64,000 nucleotides of DNA from Yersinia rochesterensis. GTDB lineage: Bacteria; Pseudomonadota; Gammaproteobacteria; Enterobacterales; Enterobacteriaceae. This document shows, piece by piece, positions 10,738 to 23,421 of this stretch. Under the pieces are notes generated by a model that saw only the letters and a program-made list of their open reading frames with translations, did no database searches and was not told where the DNA came from. The number at the start of each line of letters is the position of its first letter. The first letter of the stretch is position 1. The position numbers were made by a program, and so were the translations under genes. The stretch covers positions 806,001-870,000 of the forward strand of contig NZ_CP032482.1 in NCBI RefSeq assembly GCF_003600645.1, given 5' to 3'.

Positions 10738-11813
10738 TTTGGCTGGCTGAATACTTAGTAAAATTTTACTCGGGCTTTAACGTCTTTTCCTATTTGACGT
10801 TCCGCGCCATTGTCAGTCTGTTGACGGCATTATTTATCTCATTGTGGATGGGGCCGCACCTGATTGCCTATCTACAGAAGTTGCAAATTGGTCAGGTGGT
10901 GCGTAATGACGGGCCAGAGTCACATTTCAGCAAGCGCGGCACCCCCACCATGGGCGGGCTGTTGATCCTGTTCTCCATCACTATTTCGGTGCTGATGTGG
11001 GCTTATCCGTCTAACCCGTATGTCTGGTGTGTGCTGTTCATTCTTATTGGTTATGGGATTGTCGGTTTTATTGATGATTACCGCAAAGTGGTACGCAAAA
11101 ACACCAAGGGCTTGATTGCCCGATGGAAATACTTCTGGCAGTCAATCATTGCGCTGGCTGCGGCTTTCACCATGTACAGCATCGGCAAAGATACGTCGGC
11201 CACCGAGTTGGTGGTGCCATTCTTTAAAGATGTCATGCCACAGCTTGGCCTGTTGTACATCCTGCTAGCTTATTTCGTGATTGTCGGCACCAGCAATGCA
11301 GTCAACCTGACCGATGGGTTGGATGGCTTGGCGATTATGCCAACAGTGTTTGTTGCCGCGGGTTTTGCATTGGTTGCCTGGGCGACCGGTAACATGAATT
11401 TCGCTGCATATCTGCATATTCCTTATCTGCGCCATGCCGGTGAGCTGGTGATTGTCTGCACCGCGATTGTCGGAGCCGGGCTGGGCTTTTTGTGGTTTAA
11501 CACTTATCCGGCGCAAGTGTTTATGGGCGATGTCGGCTCCCTGGCATTGGGCGGCGCGCTGGGCACCATCGCGGTATTGCTGCGCCAAGAGTTCTTATTA
11601 GTGATTATGGGCGGGGTGTTCGTGGTTGAAACGCTGTCGGTCATCTTGCAAGTCGGTTCCTTTAAGTTACGTGGGCAGCGGATTTTCCGTATGGCCCCGA
11701 TTCATCATCATTACGAACTTAAAGGCTGGCCGGAACCACGGGTGATCGTGCGCTTCTGGATTATTTCGCTGATGCTGGTGCTGATTGGCCTGGCGACGCT
11801 GAAGGTGCGGTAA
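10731..11813 (+). CDS. mraY: Phospho-MurNAc-pentapeptide translocase MraY
   Basis: MraY transfers phospho-MurNAc-pentapeptide from UDP to undecaprenyl phosphate, making lipid I at the inner membrane. It has 360 residues, as in E. coli, with about ten membrane segments. The catalytic and Mg-binding signatures are present: FIDDYRKV (Asp-Asp about 115-116), [10 protein letters not shown], and the histidine loop MAPIHHHYE near the C-terminus. murD follows after two bases. Confidence 0.97.
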   Translation: MLVWLAEYLVKFYSGFNVFSYLTFRAIVSLLTALFISLWMGPHLIAYLQKLQIGQVVRNDGPESHFSKRGTPTMGGLLILFSITISVLMWAYPSNPYVWCVLFILIGYGIVGFIDDYRKVVRKNTKGLIARWKYFWQSIIALAAAFTMYSIGKDTSATELVVPFFKDVMPQLGLLYILLAYFVIVGTSNAVNLTDGLDGLAIMPTVFVAAGFALVAWATGNMNFAAYLHIPYLRHAGELVIVCTAIVGAGLGFLWFNTYPAQVFMGDVGSLALGGALGTIAVLLRQEFLLVIMGGVFVVETLSVILQVGSFKLRGQRIFRMAPIHHHYELKGWPEPRVIVRFWIISLMLVLIGLATLKVR

Positions 11814-11815
11814 TT

Positions 11816-13150
11816 ATGGTTGATTATCAGGGTAAAAAAGTGGTCATTATCGGGCTGGGGCTAACCGGCCTTTCCTGCGTTGATTTCTTTATGGCGCGCG
11901 GCGTTACGCCACGTGTTATGGATACCCGTATCAATCCGCCGGGTTTGGATAAATTACCCGAAAGTGTCGAGCACCATGTGGGTGACTTGAACCCACAGTG
12001 GTTATTGGATGCTGATTTGATTGTCGCCAGCCCCGGTATTGCGCTGGCACATCCTGCATTGAGTGAAGCGGCAGATGCGGGTGTCGAAATTGTCGGTGAT
12101 ATCGAACTGTTCTGCCGTGAAAATCAGGCACCAGTGGTGGCTATTACGGGATCTAACGGTAAAAGCACTGTGACCACGCTGGTTGGTGAAATGGCGAAAG
12201 CCGCCGGTTGGCAGGTTGGGGTCGGCGGTAATATTGGTGTTCCGGCGCTGACATTATTGCAACAGCTGACCACGCAAAAACAAGAAAATCAATTGGTGGT
12301 GTTGGAGTTATCCAGCTTCCAGTTAGAAACTACCGCCAGCCTGCGAGCTAGCGCTGCCACTATATTGAATGTCACGGAAGACCACACTGACCGTTATCCG
12401 TTCGGTTTGCAGCAATATCGCGCAGCTAAACTGCGAGTGTATGAAAACGCTAAAGTTTGTGTTGTGAATGCCGATGACGCGCTCACCATGCCAGTGCGTG
12501 GTGCGGATAGCCGCTGTATCAGCTTTGGGGTGGATGTCGGTGACTACCATCTGAATAAGCAGCAGGGCGAAATCTGGCTGCGGGTTCGCGGTGAGAAAGT
12601 GCTCAATACCCGAGAAATGAAATTGAGCGGGCGACATAACTACACCAATGCGCTGGCCGCACTGGCGCTGGCGGATGCTGTCGGTATTCCGCGCTCATCA
12701 AGTTTGACCGCGTTGACCACCTTCACCGGTCTGCCACACCGTTTCCAATTGGTGCTTGAGCGCAATGGCGTGCGTTGGATTAATGATTCCAAAGCCACCA
12801 ATGTGGGCAGCACCGAAGCGGCACTGGATGGCCTACAAGTGGATGGCACTTTGCATCTGTTATTAGGTGGCGATGGGAAATCAGCGGATTTCTCTGGTTT
12901 AACTCGCTTCCTCCAGGGCGACCAGATCAAGATTTATTGCTTTGGCCGCGATGGTAAGCAACTGGCTGAGCTGCGCCCGGAAGTTTCTCAACTGACGGAG
13001 ACCATGGAGCAGGCTATGGCACTGCTGGCGAAATCATTAGCACCGCGAGACATGGTGTTGTTGTCGCCCGCCTGCGCCAGTTTGGACCAATTCCGCAGTT
13101 TCGAGCAACGCGGTGATGAATTTGCTCGTCTGGCAGAGGAGTTGGGCTGA
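11816..13150 (+). CDS. murD: UDP-MurNAc-L-alanine:D-glutamate ligase MurD
   Basis: MurD adds D-glutamate to UDP-MurNAc-L-Ala. It has 444 residues (E. coli 438). A Rossmann-like UDP-binding domain ([12 protein letters not shown], 9-20) is followed by the P-loop GSNGKST (112-118) and a C-terminal domain with [12 protein letters not shown]. Its TGA shares one base with the ftsW ATG at 13150. Position and order are as in other enterobacteria. Confidence 0.97.
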   Translation: MVDYQGKKVVIIGLGLTGLSCVDFFMARGVTPRVMDTRINPPGLDKLPESVEHHVGDLNPQWLLDADLIVASPGIALAHPALSEAADAGVEIVGDIELFCRENQAPVVAITGSNGKSTVTTLVGEMAKAAGWQVGVGGNIGVPALTLLQQLTTQKQENQLVVLELSSFQLETTASLRASAATILNVTEDHTDRYPFGLQQYRAAKLRVYENAKVCVVNADDALTMPVRGADSRCISFGVDVGDYHLNKQQGEIWLRVRGEKVLNTREMKLSGRHNYTNALAALALADAVGIPRSSSLTALTTFTGLPHRFQLVLERNGVRWINDSKATNVGSTEAALDGLQVDGTLHLLLGGDGKSADFSGLTRFLQGDQIKIYCFGRDGKQLAELRPEVSQLTETMEQAMALLAKSLAPRDMVLLSPACASLDQFRSFEQRGDEFARLAEELG

Positions 13151-14352
13151 TGCGTATGCCGGGGCTGGGGCTGTTCAATACCGTAAAACATTTTGTGATG
13201 GGGTCGCGCGAAAGCGATACCACCAGCATGGTGCTTTACGACAGAACCTTGCTGTGGCTGACATTTGGCTTGGCGATTATTGGTTTTGTGATGGTGACGT
13301 CGGCTTCGATGCCGATTGGTCAGCGTTTGGCCAGTGACCCCTTCCTGTTTGCTAAGCGCGATGCACTGTATCTTGTGCTGGCCTTCGGTTTATCGCTGGT
13401 GACTTTGCGCATCCCAATGGCGGTTTGGCAGCGCTACAGTAATATTATGTTATTGATTTCAATAGTGTTGCTGTTGGTGGTTTTGGTGGTGGGTAGCTCA
13501 GTCAACGGGGCATCACGCTGGATTTCACTGGGGCCGCTACGCATTCAGCCAGCTGAATTATCCAAACTGTCGCTGTTTTGTTATCTCGCCAGTTATCTGG
13601 TGCGTAAAGTTGAAGAGGTTCGCACTAACTTCTGGGGCTTCTGTAAGCCAATGGGCGTAATGGTTATTCTGGCGGTATTACTGCTGGCGCAGCCCGATTT
13701 AGGTACCGTGGTGGTGCTGTTTATCACCACGCTGGCCATGTTGTTTCTGGCTGGCGCAAAAATGTGGCAGTTCCTGGCGATTATCGGCTCGGGTATTTTT
13801 GCTGTTTGCCTGTTGATTGTGGCGGAACCTTACCGTATGCGCCGGGTAACTTCGTTCTGGAACCCATGGGAAGATCCTTTCGGCAGCGGTTACCAGCTGA
13901 CCCAATCACTGATGGCTTTTGGTCGCGGTGAGTTTTGGGGGCAAGGGCTGGGGAATTCAGTGCAAAAACTGGAATATTTACCGGAAGCACATACTGACTT
14001 TATTTTCGCGATTTTAGGTGAGGAGCTCGGGTATTTCGGTGTGGTTCTTGCATTGTTAATGGTATTCTTCGTCGCTTTTCGTGCTATGTCCATTGGGCGT
14101 CGCGCTTTAGAGATAGATCAGCGATTTTCCGGCTTTTTGGCCTGCTCGATTGGCGTTTGGTTTAGCTTCCAGGCGCTGGTTAATGTTGGGGCTGCCGCTG
14201 GAATGTTGCCTACTAAAGGTTTGACTTTACCCCTGATAAGTTACGGTGGTTCGAGCCTGATTATTATGTCAACGGCCATCGTGTTGTTGTTACGCATTGA
14301 TTTTGAAACACGTTTGGCTAAAGCCCAAGCGTTTGTAAGGAGTGCCCGATGA
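13150..14352 (+). CDS. ftsW: Septal peptidoglycan glycosyltransferase FtsW
   Basis: FtsW is the SEDS-family polymerase that works with FtsI at the septum. It has 400 residues (E. coli 414, which has a longer N-terminal tail), with about ten membrane segments and the family blocks [29 protein letters not shown] and [16 protein letters not shown]. The ATG at 13150 overlaps the murD stop by one base; a second ATG two codons later (13156) is possible. The stop overlaps the murG ATG (ATGA). Confidence 0.96.
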   Translation: MRMPGLGLFNTVKHFVMGSRESDTTSMVLYDRTLLWLTFGLAIIGFVMVTSASMPIGQRLASDPFLFAKRDALYLVLAFGLSLVTLRIPMAVWQRYSNIMLLISIVLLLVVLVVGSSVNGASRWISLGPLRIQPAELSKLSLFCYLASYLVRKVEEVRTNFWGFCKPMGVMVILAVLLLAQPDLGTVVVLFITTLAMLFLAGAKMWQFLAIIGSGIFAVCLLIVAEPYRMRRVTSFWNPWEDPFGSGYQLTQSLMAFGRGEFWGQGLGNSVQKLEYLPEAHTDFIFAILGEELGYFGVVLALLMVFFVAFRAMSIGRRALEIDQRFSGFLACSIGVWFSFQALVNVGAAAGMLPTKGLTLPLISYGGSSLIIMSTAIVLLLRIDFETRLAKAQAFVRSAR

Positions 14353-15416
14353 GTAGGGAAACCAAGCGTTTAATGGTGATGGCCGGTGGCACTGGGGGGC
14401 ATGTCTTCCCCGGTTTGGCCGTGGCACATCATTTAATGGCGCAGGGCTGGCAGGTGCGTTGGTTAGGCACCGCAGATCGAATGGAAGCGTCATTGGTACC
14501 CAAAAACGGCATTGAGATTGATTTCATTGAGATTTCTGGTTTACGTGGCAAGGGGCTGATGGCCCAACTGACCGCCCCGGTGCGTATTTATCGCGCGGTG
14601 CGTCAGGCGAAGAAAATCATGCGTGATTACCAGCCAGATGTGGTGCTGGGAATGGGCGGTTATGTTTCTGGCCCCGGTGGTTTAGCTGCATGGCTGTGTG
14701 GCATCCCGGTGGTATTACATGAGCAAAACGGCATTGCGGGGTTGACCAACCGCTGGTTGGCCAGAATCGCGAAAAAAGTTTTACAGGCATTTCCAGGGGC
14801 ATTTCCTCATGCCGATGTCGTGGGTAATCCGGTGCGCACCGATGTATTGGCGCTGCCATTACCGGCCGAGCGTTTGCATGGCCGTGAAGGGCCGATTCGG
14901 GTGTTAGTCATCGGGGGCAGCCAAGGTGCGCGGGTACTGAATCAAACCTTGCCGCAGGTTGCCGCGACATTGGGTGAGCAGATAACTGTTTGGCACCAAG
15001 TGGGTAAAGGCGCTTTGCCCGATGTCCTGCAAGCTTACCAGCAAGCAGGGCAGGGTGATAAGCACCAAGTTGTTGAGTTTATTGATGATATGGCCGCCGC
15101 CTATGCTTGGGCTGATGTGGTGGTTTGCCGTTCGGGCGCGTTGACGGTCAGCGAAGTGGCTGCGGCAGGGTTACCGGCGATTTTCGTCCCTTTCCAGCAT
15201 AAAGACCGGCAGCAATATTGGAATGCATTGCCGTTGGAGAAAGCGGGGGCGGCGAAAATTATCGAGCAACCGCAATTTACAGCGCAAGTGGTCAGTGGCT
15301 TGTTGGCTGATTGGGATCGTGCAACTTTATTGACGATGGCCGAACGGGCAAGAACCGTGGCTATCCCAGATGCCACTGAGCGAGTGGCCGCCGAAGTGGT
15401 CGCTGCCAGTAAGTGA
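14349..15416 (+). CDS. murG: UDP-GlcNAc:lipid I N-acetylglucosaminyltransferase MurG
   Basis: MurG converts lipid I to lipid II on the inner face of the membrane. It has 355 residues, as in E. coli, in the GT-B fold. The glycine-rich lipid-binding loop GGTGGH is at 13-18, further glycine-rich loops are [10 protein letters not shown] and [12 protein letters not shown], and the UDP-GlcNAc site includes [16 protein letters not shown]. It overlaps ftsW by four bases. The next gene, murC, starts 88 bases later. Confidence 0.97.
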   Translation: MSRETKRLMVMAGGTGGHVFPGLAVAHHLMAQGWQVRWLGTADRMEASLVPKNGIEIDFIEISGLRGKGLMAQLTAPVRIYRAVRQAKKIMRDYQPDVVLGMGGYVSGPGGLAAWLCGIPVVLHEQNGIAGLTNRWLARIAKKVLQAFPGAFPHADVVGNPVRTDVLALPLPAERLHGREGPIRVLVIGGSQGARVLNQTLPQVAATLGEQITVWHQVGKGALPDVLQAYQQAGQGDKHQVVEFIDDMAAAYAWADVVVCRSGALTVSEVAAAGLPAIFVPFQHKDRQQYWNALPLEKAGAAKIIEQPQFTAQVVSGLLADWDRATLLTMAERARTVAIPDATERVAAEVVAASK

Positions 15417-15504
15417 TACTGAAAAGATAGTGACTAAAAAGATAGTTATCGCTCGCATTTATGCGGGCTGCGAATATGTAACAGACAAAAAAGTGAAGAA
15501 AAAC

Positions 15505-16980
15505 GTGAATACACAACAATTAGCGAAACTACGAACTATCGTGCCCGAGATGCGTCGCGTCCGGCACATTCACTTTGTTGGCATCGGTGGTGCTGGCATG
15601 GGTGGTATCGCTGAAGTGTTGGCAAACGAAGGCTATCAGATTAGCGGTTCAGATTTGGCTCCCAACCCGGTAACTCAGCATTTGGCTTCATTGGGCGCAC
15701 AAATTTATTTCCATCACCGTCCAGAAAATGTGCTGGATGCCAGTGTGGTGGTGGTTTCAACGGCAATTTCTGCGGATAACCCCGAGATTGTCGCAGCTCG
15801 CGAGGCGCGTATTCCGGTGATCCGCCGCGCAGAAATGTTGGCTGAACTGATGCGTTATCGCCATGGGATTGCTGTTGCTGGTACGCACGGTAAAACCACC
15901 ACGACGGCGATGGTTTCCAGTATTTATGCCGAAGCGGGTCTGGACCCAACATTTGTCAATGGCGGTTTGGTTAAAGCGGCGGGCACCCATGCGCGTTTGG
16001 GCTCCAGCCGTTACTTGATTGCAGAAGCCGATGAGAGTGATGCGTCATTCCTGCATTTGCAGCCGATGGTCGCCATTGTTACCAATATCGAAGCCGACCA
16101 TATGGATACTTATCAGGGCGACTTTGAGAACTTAAAGCAGACCTTTATTAACTTTTTGCACAACTTGCCATTCTATGGCCGTGCCGTGATGTGTATCGAC
16201 GATCCCGTGGTGCGCGAGTTATTGCCGCGTGTTGGTCGCCATATTACCACTTATGGTTTCAGCGATGACGCCGATGTGCAGATTGCCAGTTATCGGCAAG
16301 AAGGCCCACAAGGGCACTTCACACTGAAACGTCAGGATAAACCGTTGATGACGGTGACCCTGAATGCACCGGGTCGTCATAACGCACTGAACGCTGCTGC
16401 AGCGGTTGCAGTAGCAACCGAAGAAGGCATCGAAGACGATGACATCCTGCGCGCGCTGGTCGGGTTCCAAGGGACAGGTCGCCGTTTTGATTTCCTCGGT
16501 AACTTCCCGCTGGCACCGGTCAACGGCAAAGAAGGCAGCGTTATGCTGGTGGATGACTATGGTCATCACCCAACAGAAGTGGATGCCACAGTTAAAGCGG
16601 CGCGTGCCGGTTGGCCGGATAAACGTATTGTGATGGTTTTCCAACCGCACCGTTATACCCGAACGCGTGATTTGTATGACGACTTTGCCAATGTGCTGTC
16701 GCAAGTTGATGTTTTACTGATGTTGGATGTGTACGCCGCCGGTGAACCACCGATCCCAGGTGCTGACAGCCGCTCGTTATGCCGTACTATCCGCAACCGT
16801 GGCAAACTGGACCCGATTTTGGTGTCAGACAGTGACACTGTCCCGGAAGTATTAGCGCAAGTGCTGAATGGCGATGACCTGATTCTGGTCCAAGGCGCTG
16901 GTAACATTGGTAAAATTGCTCGTAAATTGGCTGAGCTTAAATTGCAGCCACAGACAAAAGATGAGGAACATCATGGCTGA
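15505..16980 (+). CDS. murC: UDP-MurNAc:L-alanine ligase MurC
   Basis: MurC adds L-alanine to UDP-MurNAc, the first peptide step. From the GTG at 15505 the protein is 491 residues, exactly the E. coli length, and opens with NTQQLAKLR as in known MurC proteins. The frame stays open upstream to 15370, inside murG, but that extension is not conserved. UDP binding is by GIGGAGMGG (26-34) and ATP by GTHGKTTTT (126-134); DDYGHHPTE is also present. It overlaps ddlB by 8 bases. Confidence 0.96.
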   Translation: MNTQQLAKLRTIVPEMRRVRHIHFVGIGGAGMGGIAEVLANEGYQISGSDLAPNPVTQHLASLGAQIYFHHRPENVLDASVVVVSTAISADNPEIVAAREARIPVIRRAEMLAELMRYRHGIAVAGTHGKTTTTAMVSSIYAEAGLDPTFVNGGLVKAAGTHARLGSSRYLIAEADESDASFLHLQPMVAIVTNIEADHMDTYQGDFENLKQTFINFLHNLPFYGRAVMCIDDPVVRELLPRVGRHITTYGFSDDADVQIASYRQEGPQGHFTLKRQDKPLMTVTLNAPGRHNALNAAAAVAVATEEGIEDDDILRALVGFQGTGRRFDFLGNFPLAPVNGKEGSVMLVDDYGHHPTEVDATVKAARAGWPDKRIVMVFQPHRYTRTRDLYDDFANVLSQVDVLLMLDVYAAGEPPIPGADSRSLCRTIRNRGKLDPILVSDSDTVPEVLAQVLNGDDLILVQGAGNIGKIARKLAELKLQPQTKDEEHHG

Positions 16981-17893
16981 TAAAGTTGCGGTACTGCTGG
17001 GTGGAACCTCTGCTGAACGTGAAGTTTCATTGCTATCGGGCCAGGCGGTTTTAGCCGGTTTGAGAGAAGCCGGTATCGACGCCCATGGGGTAGATACCAG
17101 AGACTTCCCGGTCACTCAATTGAAAGAACAGGGTTTTAATAAGGTCTTTATTGCTCTGCATGGCCGTGGTGGCGAAGACGGTACATTGCAAGGTGTGTTG
17201 GAGTTCCTGAAACTGCCTTATACCGGCAGCGGCGTGATGGCTTCGGCCCTGACCATGGACAAATTGCGCACCAAATTGGTGTGGCAAGCCTTAGGTTTGC
17301 CAATTTCGCCTTATGTGGCGCTGAACCGTCAACAGTTTGAAACACTTTCGTCAGAGGAATTAGCGGCATGTGTCGCTAAGCTTGGTCTGCCTTTAATCGT
17401 TAAACCAAGTCACGAAGGCTCTAGCGTGGGCATGAGTAAAGTTGACTGGGCTAGCGAATTGCATGCTGCTCTGGTTGAAGCTTTCCGTCATGACACCGAT
17501 GTGCTGATTGAAAAATGGTTGAGCGGCCCGGAATTCACGGTCGCTATCCTTGGCGAGGATGTTTTACCGTCCATCAGGATTCAAGCACCCGGTGTGTTTT
17601 ATGATTATGAAGCCAAGTATCTGTCTGATGAAACACAGTATTTCTGCCCAAGCGGTTTAAGTGTTGAGTTAGAGCAACAATTAGCAGAATTAGCATTACA
17701 GGCTTATCAGGCGCTAGGTTGCAGCGGTTGGGGCCGGGTTGATGTCATGCAAGACAGCGACGGCGGTTTTTATCTGCTGGAAGTGAATACTTCACCGGGG
17801 ATGACCAGCCACAGTTTAGTGCCAATGGCAGCCCGCCAATATGGGTTGAGTTTTTCCCAGTTGGTGGCCCGAATTCTGACGTTGGCTGACTGA
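16973..17893 (+). CDS. ddlB: D-alanine:D-alanine ligase B
   Basis: DdlB makes the D-Ala-D-Ala dipeptide used by MurF. From the ATG at 16973 it has 306 residues, as in E. coli, and opens [20 protein letters not shown]. It has the ATP-grasp fold with [12 protein letters not shown] around the substrate loop and [20 protein letters not shown] in the C-terminal domain. The frame is open upstream into murC, but MADKVAV is the conserved start. ftsQ follows after one base. Confidence 0.96.
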   Translation: MADKVAVLLGGTSAEREVSLLSGQAVLAGLREAGIDAHGVDTRDFPVTQLKEQGFNKVFIALHGRGGEDGTLQGVLEFLKLPYTGSGVMASALTMDKLRTKLVWQALGLPISPYVALNRQQFETLSSEELAACVAKLGLPLIVKPSHEGSSVGMSKVDWASELHAALVEAFRHDTDVLIEKWLSGPEFTVAILGEDVLPSIRIQAPGVFYDYEAKYLSDETQYFCPSGLSVELEQQLAELALQAYQALGCSGWGRVDVMQDSDGGFYLLEVNTSPGMTSHSLVPMAARQYGLSFSQLVARILTLAD

Positions 17894-17894
17894 T

Positions 17895-18752
17895 ATGTCG
17901 CAAGCTGCTCTGAATGCGCGTGAACGCGCGGCTGAAAACAGCGCAGCCCGGCGCAGTAACGGAGGCCAATTAGCGGGGCTGATTTTCCTGCTGATGGTCT
18001 TGGGAACAATACTGTGGGGTGGTTGGGTCGTGGTGGGGTGGATGAAAGATGCCAGCCGATTACCCCTGTCGAAGCTGGTAGTGACGGGCGAGCGCCATTA
18101 CACCACCAATGATGATATTCGCCAGGCGATTTTATCATTGGGCGCACCGGGTACCTTTATGACGCAGGATGTGAACATCATCCAGCAGCAGATTGAACGG
18201 TTACCCTGGATTCAGCAGGCCAGCGTACGCAAACAATGGCCGGATGAGCTGAAAATCCATCTGGTGGAGTATGTGCCTTTTGCCCGTTGGAATGATTTGC
18301 ATATGGTTGATGAGCAGGGGCGGTCATTCAGTGTGCCGTCCGAGCGAGTCGGCAAACAGACATTGCCATTGCTGTATGGCCCGGAAGGCAGTGAACAGGA
18401 TGTTCTGGAAGGCTACCGGGCAATAAATAAAGTATTAGCGGCCAATAAGTATCAGCTAAAAATGGTGGCGATGAGCGCCAGGCATTCTTGGCAGTTGGCC
18501 TTAGATAATGATGTTCGGCTGGAGCTGGGACGGGATAACCGGATGGGGCGTTTACAACGTTTTATTGAGTTATATCCGATGTTGCAACAGCAGCCAGATA
18601 AACGGGTCAGTTATGTTGATTTGCGATATGAGACAGGGGCAGCAATAGGTTGGGCTCCGGTATTTATCGGCAGTCAGGGTGGTGAGCCACCGGTAAATGG
18701 CCAGCAGAACAGTAATCCGCAACAGAATCAGGCACAGGCAAAACAACAATGA
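17895..18752 (+). CDS. ftsQ: Cell division protein FtsQ
   Basis: FtsQ is the bitopic scaffold of the FtsQLB complex. It has 285 residues (E. coli 276): a cytoplasmic tail, one membrane segment (about 27-50, [20 protein letters not shown]), a POTRA domain starting at [18 protein letters not shown], and the beta domain, with a Gln/Asn-rich C-terminal tail. The ATG at 17895 is one base after ddlB. The stop overlaps the ftsA ATG by four bases. Confidence 0.96.
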   Translation: MSQAALNARERAAENSAARRSNGGQLAGLIFLLMVLGTILWGGWVVVGWMKDASRLPLSKLVVTGERHYTTNDDIRQAILSLGAPGTFMTQDVNIIQQQIERLPWIQQASVRKQWPDELKIHLVEYVPFARWNDLHMVDEQGRSFSVPSERVGKQTLPLLYGPEGSEQDVLEGYRAINKVLAANKYQLKMVAMSARHSWQLALDNDVRLELGRDNRMGRLQRFIELYPMLQQQPDKRVSYVDLRYETGAAIGWAPVFIGSQGGEPPVNGQQNSNPQQNQAQAKQQ

Positions 18753-20005
18753 TCAAGTCGACGGACAGAAAACTGGTAGTAGGTCTTGAGATCGGAACGG
18801 CAAAGGTCTCCGCATTGGTAGGGGAAGTTCTGCCCGATGGCATGGTCAATATTATTGGGGTAGGCAGTTGCCCATCCCGTGGCATGGATAAGGGTGGGGT
18901 TAACGACCTTGAATCGGTAGTGAAATGCGTACAGCGCGCTATCGATCAGGCAGAGTTAATGGCAGATTGCCAGATTTCATCTGTTTATTTGGCATTATCG
19001 GGTAAACATATCAGTTGTCAGAATGAAATAGGGATGGTTCCTATTTCAGAAGAGGAAGTAACTCAGGAAGATGTAGAGAACGTAGTGCATACCGCGAAGT
19101 CGGTACGTGTGCGTGATGAACATCGCATTCTGCACGTTATTCCGCAGGAATATGCCATCGATTATCAGGAAGGCATCAAAAATCCTGTCGGTCTTTCTGG
19201 CGTGCGGATGCAGGCCAAAGTGCACCTGATTACCTGCCATAACGATATGGCGAAGAATATTGTTAAAGCGGTGGAACGTTGTGGTCTGAAAGTGGACCAA
19301 CTGATTTTCGCCGGTTTAGCCGCAAGTTATGCAGTATTGACCGAAGATGAGCGCGAGCTGGGTGTCTGTGTGGTCGACATCGGCGGTGGCACCATGGATA
19401 TGGCGGTTTATACCGGTGGGGCGTTGCGCCACACCAAAGTTATCCCTTACGCCGGGAACGTGGTCACCAGTGATATTGCGTACGCTTTCGGGACACCGCC
19501 AACAGATGCGGAAGCGATTAAAGTTCGGCACGGCTGTGCGCTCGGGTCGATAGTCAGCAAGGACGAAAGTGTAGAAGTGCCAAGTGTTGGCGGACGTCCT
19601 CCTCGTAGTCTGCAAAGACAGACGCTCGCAGAGGTTATAGAACCACGCTACACCGAGTTGCTGAATTTAGTTAATGACGAGATTTTACAATTGCAGGAGC
19701 AACTGCGTCAGCAAGGCGTGAAGCATCATCTGGCAGCCGGTATCGTGCTGACGGGCGGAGCAGCACAAATTGATGGTCTGGCTGAATGCGCGCAACGGGT
19801 ATTTCATGCCCAAGTGCGAATCGGCCAGCCGCTCAACATCACCGGGCTGACGGATTATGCACAGGAACCCTATTACTCCACTGCTGTTGGGTTATTGCAT
19901 TACGGTAAAGAATCTCATCTCAGTGGTGAGTCAGAAGTAGAAAAACGTGCCTCAGTGGGCAATTGGTTTAAACGTATCAATAGCTGGCTGAGAAAAGAGT
20001 TTTAA
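18749..20005 (+). CDS. ftsA: Cell division protein FtsA
   Basis: FtsA is the actin-like ATPase that ties FtsZ filaments to the membrane and recruits later divisome proteins. It has 418 residues (E. coli 420) and is nearly identical over most of its length. ATP-binding loops include [14 protein letters not shown] near the N-terminus and [14 protein letters not shown]. The C-terminal amphipathic helix that inserts in the membrane ([14 protein letters not shown]) is intact. It lies between ftsQ, which it overlaps, and ftsZ. Confidence 0.98.
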   Translation: MIKSTDRKLVVGLEIGTAKVSALVGEVLPDGMVNIIGVGSCPSRGMDKGGVNDLESVVKCVQRAIDQAELMADCQISSVYLALSGKHISCQNEIGMVPISEEEVTQEDVENVVHTAKSVRVRDEHRILHVIPQEYAIDYQEGIKNPVGLSGVRMQAKVHLITCHNDMAKNIVKAVERCGLKVDQLIFAGLAASYAVLTEDERELGVCVVDIGGGTMDMAVYTGGALRHTKVIPYAGNVVTSDIAYAFGTPPTDAEAIKVRHGCALGSIVSKDESVEVPSVGGRPPRSLQRQTLAEVIEPRYTELLNLVNDEILQLQEQLRQQGVKHHLAAGIVLTGGAAQIDGLAECAQRVFHAQVRIGQPLNITGLTDYAQEPYYSTAVGLLHYGKESHLSGESEVEKRASVGNWFKRINSWLRKEF

Positions 20006-20077
20006 TGTTTCAACAAAGAGATCATGCTGAACATATTTTTTGATCTCGAAGCGACAGGCACAAAACGGAGAGAAACT

Positions 20078-21229
20078 ATGTTTGAACCTATGGAACTAAC
20101 CAATGACGCGGTGATTAAAGTCATCGGCGTCGGTGGTGGCGGTGGTAATGCCGTCGAACACATGGTGCGCGAGCGCATCGAAGGTGTTGAATTCTTCGCC
20201 GTTAATACAGACGCTCAAGCGCTGCGTAAGACGGCTGTTGGCCAAACCATCCAGATTGGTAGCGGTATTACCAAAGGTTTGGGTGCTGGCGCGAACCCAG
20301 AAGTGGGCCGCAATTCAGCTGAAGAAGACCGTGAAGCTCTGCGCGCAGCCCTTGAAGGCGCGGACATGGTCTTTATTGCAGCAGGTATGGGCGGTGGTAC
20401 TGGTACTGGTGCTGCTCCTGTTGTTGCTGAAGTAGCAAAAGAACTGGGTATTCTGACAGTTGCCGTGGTTACTAAGCCTTTCAATTTCGAAGGCAAGAAG
20501 CGCATGGCATTCGCTGAGCAGGGTATTGCTGAATTGTCCAAGCATGTGGACTCACTGATCACTATTCCGAACGACAAGTTGTTAAAAGTTCTGGGTCGTG
20601 GCATCTCTTTACTGGATGCATTCGGTGCTGCTAACGACGTATTAAAAGGCGCTGTTCAGGGGATCGCCGAGCTGATTACCCGTCCAGGTCTGATGAACGT
20701 CGACTTTGCTGACGTGCGGACTGTGATGTCTGAAATGGGTTATGCCATGATGGGCTCCGGTGTGGCTTGCGGTGAAGATCGTGCGGAAGAAGCCGCAGAA
20801 ATGGCGATTTCCAGCCCGTTGCTGGAAGATATCGACCTGTCTGGCGCCCGTGGCGTGTTGGTCAACATCACTGCTGGTTTCGATTTGCGTTTGGATGAAT
20901 TCGAAACTGTGGGTAACACCATTCGTGCATTTGCGTCCGACAATGCGACCGTGGTTATCGGTACTTCGTTAGACCCAGAAATGAACGACGAACTGCGCGT
21001 AACTGTGGTTGCAACCGGTATCGGCATGGATAAACGCCCTGAAATTACGTTGGTTACCAACAAGCAGACTCAGCCTGTTATGGACCACCGTTACCAGCAG
21101 CATGGCATGTCACCTTTACCTCAGGAAGTTAAGCCTGCGGCTAAAGTGGTCAATGACCCAACTGCTCAAACCAATAAAGAGCCCGATTATTTGGATATTC
21201 CGGCGTTTTTGCGTAAGCAAGCCGACTAA
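20078..21229 (+). CDS. ftsZ: Tubulin-like cell division GTPase FtsZ
   Basis: FtsZ polymerises into the Z ring. From the ATG at 20078 it has 383 residues, as in E. coli, and opens [20 protein letters not shown]. The tubulin signature GGGTGTG is at 105-111. The conserved C-terminal peptide [14 protein letters not shown], which binds FtsA, ZipA and other partners, is intact. ACGGAG lies 8 bases before the ATG. The frame stays open upstream to 20024 but that part is not conserved. No strong terminator separates it from lpxC. Confidence 0.98.
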   Translation: MFEPMELTNDAVIKVIGVGGGGGNAVEHMVRERIEGVEFFAVNTDAQALRKTAVGQTIQIGSGITKGLGAGANPEVGRNSAEEDREALRAALEGADMVFIAAGMGGGTGTGAAPVVAEVAKELGILTVAVVTKPFNFEGKKRMAFAEQGIAELSKHVDSLITIPNDKLLKVLGRGISLLDAFGAANDVLKGAVQGIAELITRPGLMNVDFADVRTVMSEMGYAMMGSGVACGEDRAEEAAEMAISSPLLEDIDLSGARGVLVNITAGFDLRLDEFETVGNTIRAFASDNATVVIGTSLDPEMNDELRVTVVATGIGMDKRPEITLVTNKQTQPVMDHRYQQHGMSPLPQEVKPAAKVVNDPTAQTNKEPDYLDIPAFLRKQAD

Positions 21230-21241
21230 TTTCCGAAAAAA

Positions 21242-21269
21242 TTGGAATCTCCGCTCTTTGTGCTAAACT
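21242..21269 (+). promoter_or_regulatory. Putative lpxC promoter
   Basis: TTGGAA (21242-21247), a 16-base spacer and TAAACT (21264-21269) are preceded by TG at the extended -10 position (TGCTAAACT). It lies in the 100-base ftsZ-lpxC gap, where E. coli has its own lpxC promoter. Assigned by eye only. Confidence 0.5.
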
Positions 21270-21290
21270 GTCCCGCCGATCTTGTTATAA

Positions 21291-22250
<960 letters not shown>

Positions 22251-22252
22251 AG

Positions 22253-22783
22253 CTACTTATCATTATCACTTTTGGTTGCGTTGGCACTCTCTCCGGCCAA
22301 CGCAGCCAATCGTTCCAATATTGTCCTCAATTTCTCAGGGCTACGGCTCGCTAATCCTCTTAATTCCTTAGCGCTTTCCAAACTTAAATGACGTAATGGC
22401 GGCGATTTCTCAGGATTTTGCGATGACTTTGCGGCATCTTGCGTAATGTTATGGCCTTTGGCCATTAACGACGGATTAATCCTGATGTCGATTGAAGACA
22501 ATGATGGTAGAATTTGTGCTCGTAGTGCGGAGAGTAAAGCGGGTTGTTCATAACGTAAGCGCATTAACCAGCTGGCGTTGGCGGTCTCTAGCACTAAAAC
22601 ACTCTGTCGATAGTTGGCAACACGGCACCACGGCTGCAATTGTGAAGGGAGCAATCCTTTTACCGCACGGTTAAGTTTTAACAGTGCAGTAGCGCGTTGT
22701 TGTACGTTATGCAGCGGCCCGTTTTCAGCTGCAATGGCATCATCGAACAGGACATCTAATAATTGTGGGCGGCTTTCACGCAT
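22253..22783 (-). CDS. DUF721/DciA-family protein
   Basis: This 176-residue protein looks like the DUF721 family, whose members include DciA, the loader-like partner of the DnaB replicative helicase in many bacteria. Residues about 1-100 have the DUF721 pattern ([35 protein letters not shown], quoted across two blocks: [12 protein letters not shown] and [16 protein letters not shown]). The C-terminal third is polar, with no fold I can name. The ATG at 22783 has GGAG 8 bases upstream; a TTG two codons earlier is less likely. Many gamma-proteobacteria carry dciA between lpxC and secM/secA, which supports the family call. Its function in this organism is inferred only. Confidence 0.7.
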   Translation of the reverse strand: MRESRPQLLDVLFDDAIAAENGPLHNVQQRATALLKLNRAVKGLLPSQLQPWCRVANYRQSVLVLETANASWLMRLRYEQPALLSALRAQILPSLSSIDIRINPSLMAKGHNITQDAAKSSQNPEKSPPLRHLSLESAKELRGLASRSPEKLRTILERLAALAGESANATKSDNDK

Positions 22784-22811
22784 TGACAAGGCTCCGGCGG
22801 ATTTTAAACTC

Positions 22812-23357
22812 GTGATCGGTATTCTAAATCGTTGGCGACAATTTGGCAGACGTTATTTCTGGCCGCATCTCCTGTTGGGGATGGTCGCGGCGAGTCTTGG
22901 CGTGCCATCAAACCTGTCTGGCGTTCCAGATCAAGCAGCAATACCGAACACATCATCAAGCCAAAGCCGTCAGAATTACGGTGCGACAAACTTTAACAGT
23001 TTGGCATTGCTGCATGATATGCATCGTCGCCCTTCATTCAGCGTAGACTATTGGCAACAGCATGCACTGCGCACGGTTATTCGTCACCTTTCATTTGCAT
23101 TGGCACCTCAAGCAGCCTACGCACGGGTACAAGAAGTAGCTGAAGCCGAACAAGTAGAACCATCACAAATTCAGCAGCTTGCACTATTGAATACGCTGAA
23201 TGCGCTACTGACCCACGAGTTCAAACCTCCCACTATTATTCGCTATACTGAGCAGGTTAAACGGCCTGTTCTTTCGTTACATAAACCTGGGCTTTGGCTT
23301 GCGCAAGTGCAAGGTATCCGTGCCGGGCCTGCCAATCTAATTTATTTATCTTCTTGA
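22812..23357 (+). CDS. secM: Secretion monitor SecM (ribosome arrest peptide)
   Basis: SecM is a secreted peptide whose C-terminus stalls the ribosome until the Sec machinery pulls it, exposing the secA start. From the GTG at 22812 it is 181 residues (E. coli 170). The N-terminus matches E. coli SecM ([20 protein letters not shown]), with a signal sequence ending near residue 36. The arrest motif is recognisable as W162 and QGIRAGP (167-173), but the upstream Phe of the E. coli motif is His (157) here and Ile after Trp is Leu. The frame stays open far upstream, antisense to the dciA-like gene, but that part is not conserved. secA follows after 64 bases. Confidence 0.9.
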   Translation: MIGILNRWRQFGRRYFWPHLLLGMVAASLGVPSNLSGVPDQAAIPNTSSSQSRQNYGATNFNSLALLHDMHRRPSFSVDYWQQHALRTVIRHLSFALAPQAAYARVQEVAEAEQVEPSQIQQLALLNTLNALLTHEFKPPTIIRYTEQVKRPVLSLHKPGLWLAQVQGIRAGPANLIYLSS

Positions 23358-23381
23358 TTTATATAAATTTATACAACCTTT

Positions 23382-23400
23382 GGCCACCGGTTTGGTGGTC
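23382..23400 (+). promoter_or_regulatory. secM-secA intergenic hairpin
   Basis: A stem of CCACC (23384-23388) and GGTGG (23394-23398), extended by two outer pairs, with a 5-base loop lies about 21 bases before the secA start. In E. coli a comparable structure hides the secA ribosome binding site unless SecM stalls the ribosome. Here the stem does not itself cover the start-proximal GAGA, so a longer fold with upstream sequence would be needed. Confidence 0.5.
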
Positions 23401-23421
23401 TTGTAAGAGATATTGAGAATC

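Noticed and set aside
22614..22811. N-terminal extension of secM
   Set aside because: The frame is open but lies antisense to the dciA-like gene; conservation begins at the GTG at 22812.
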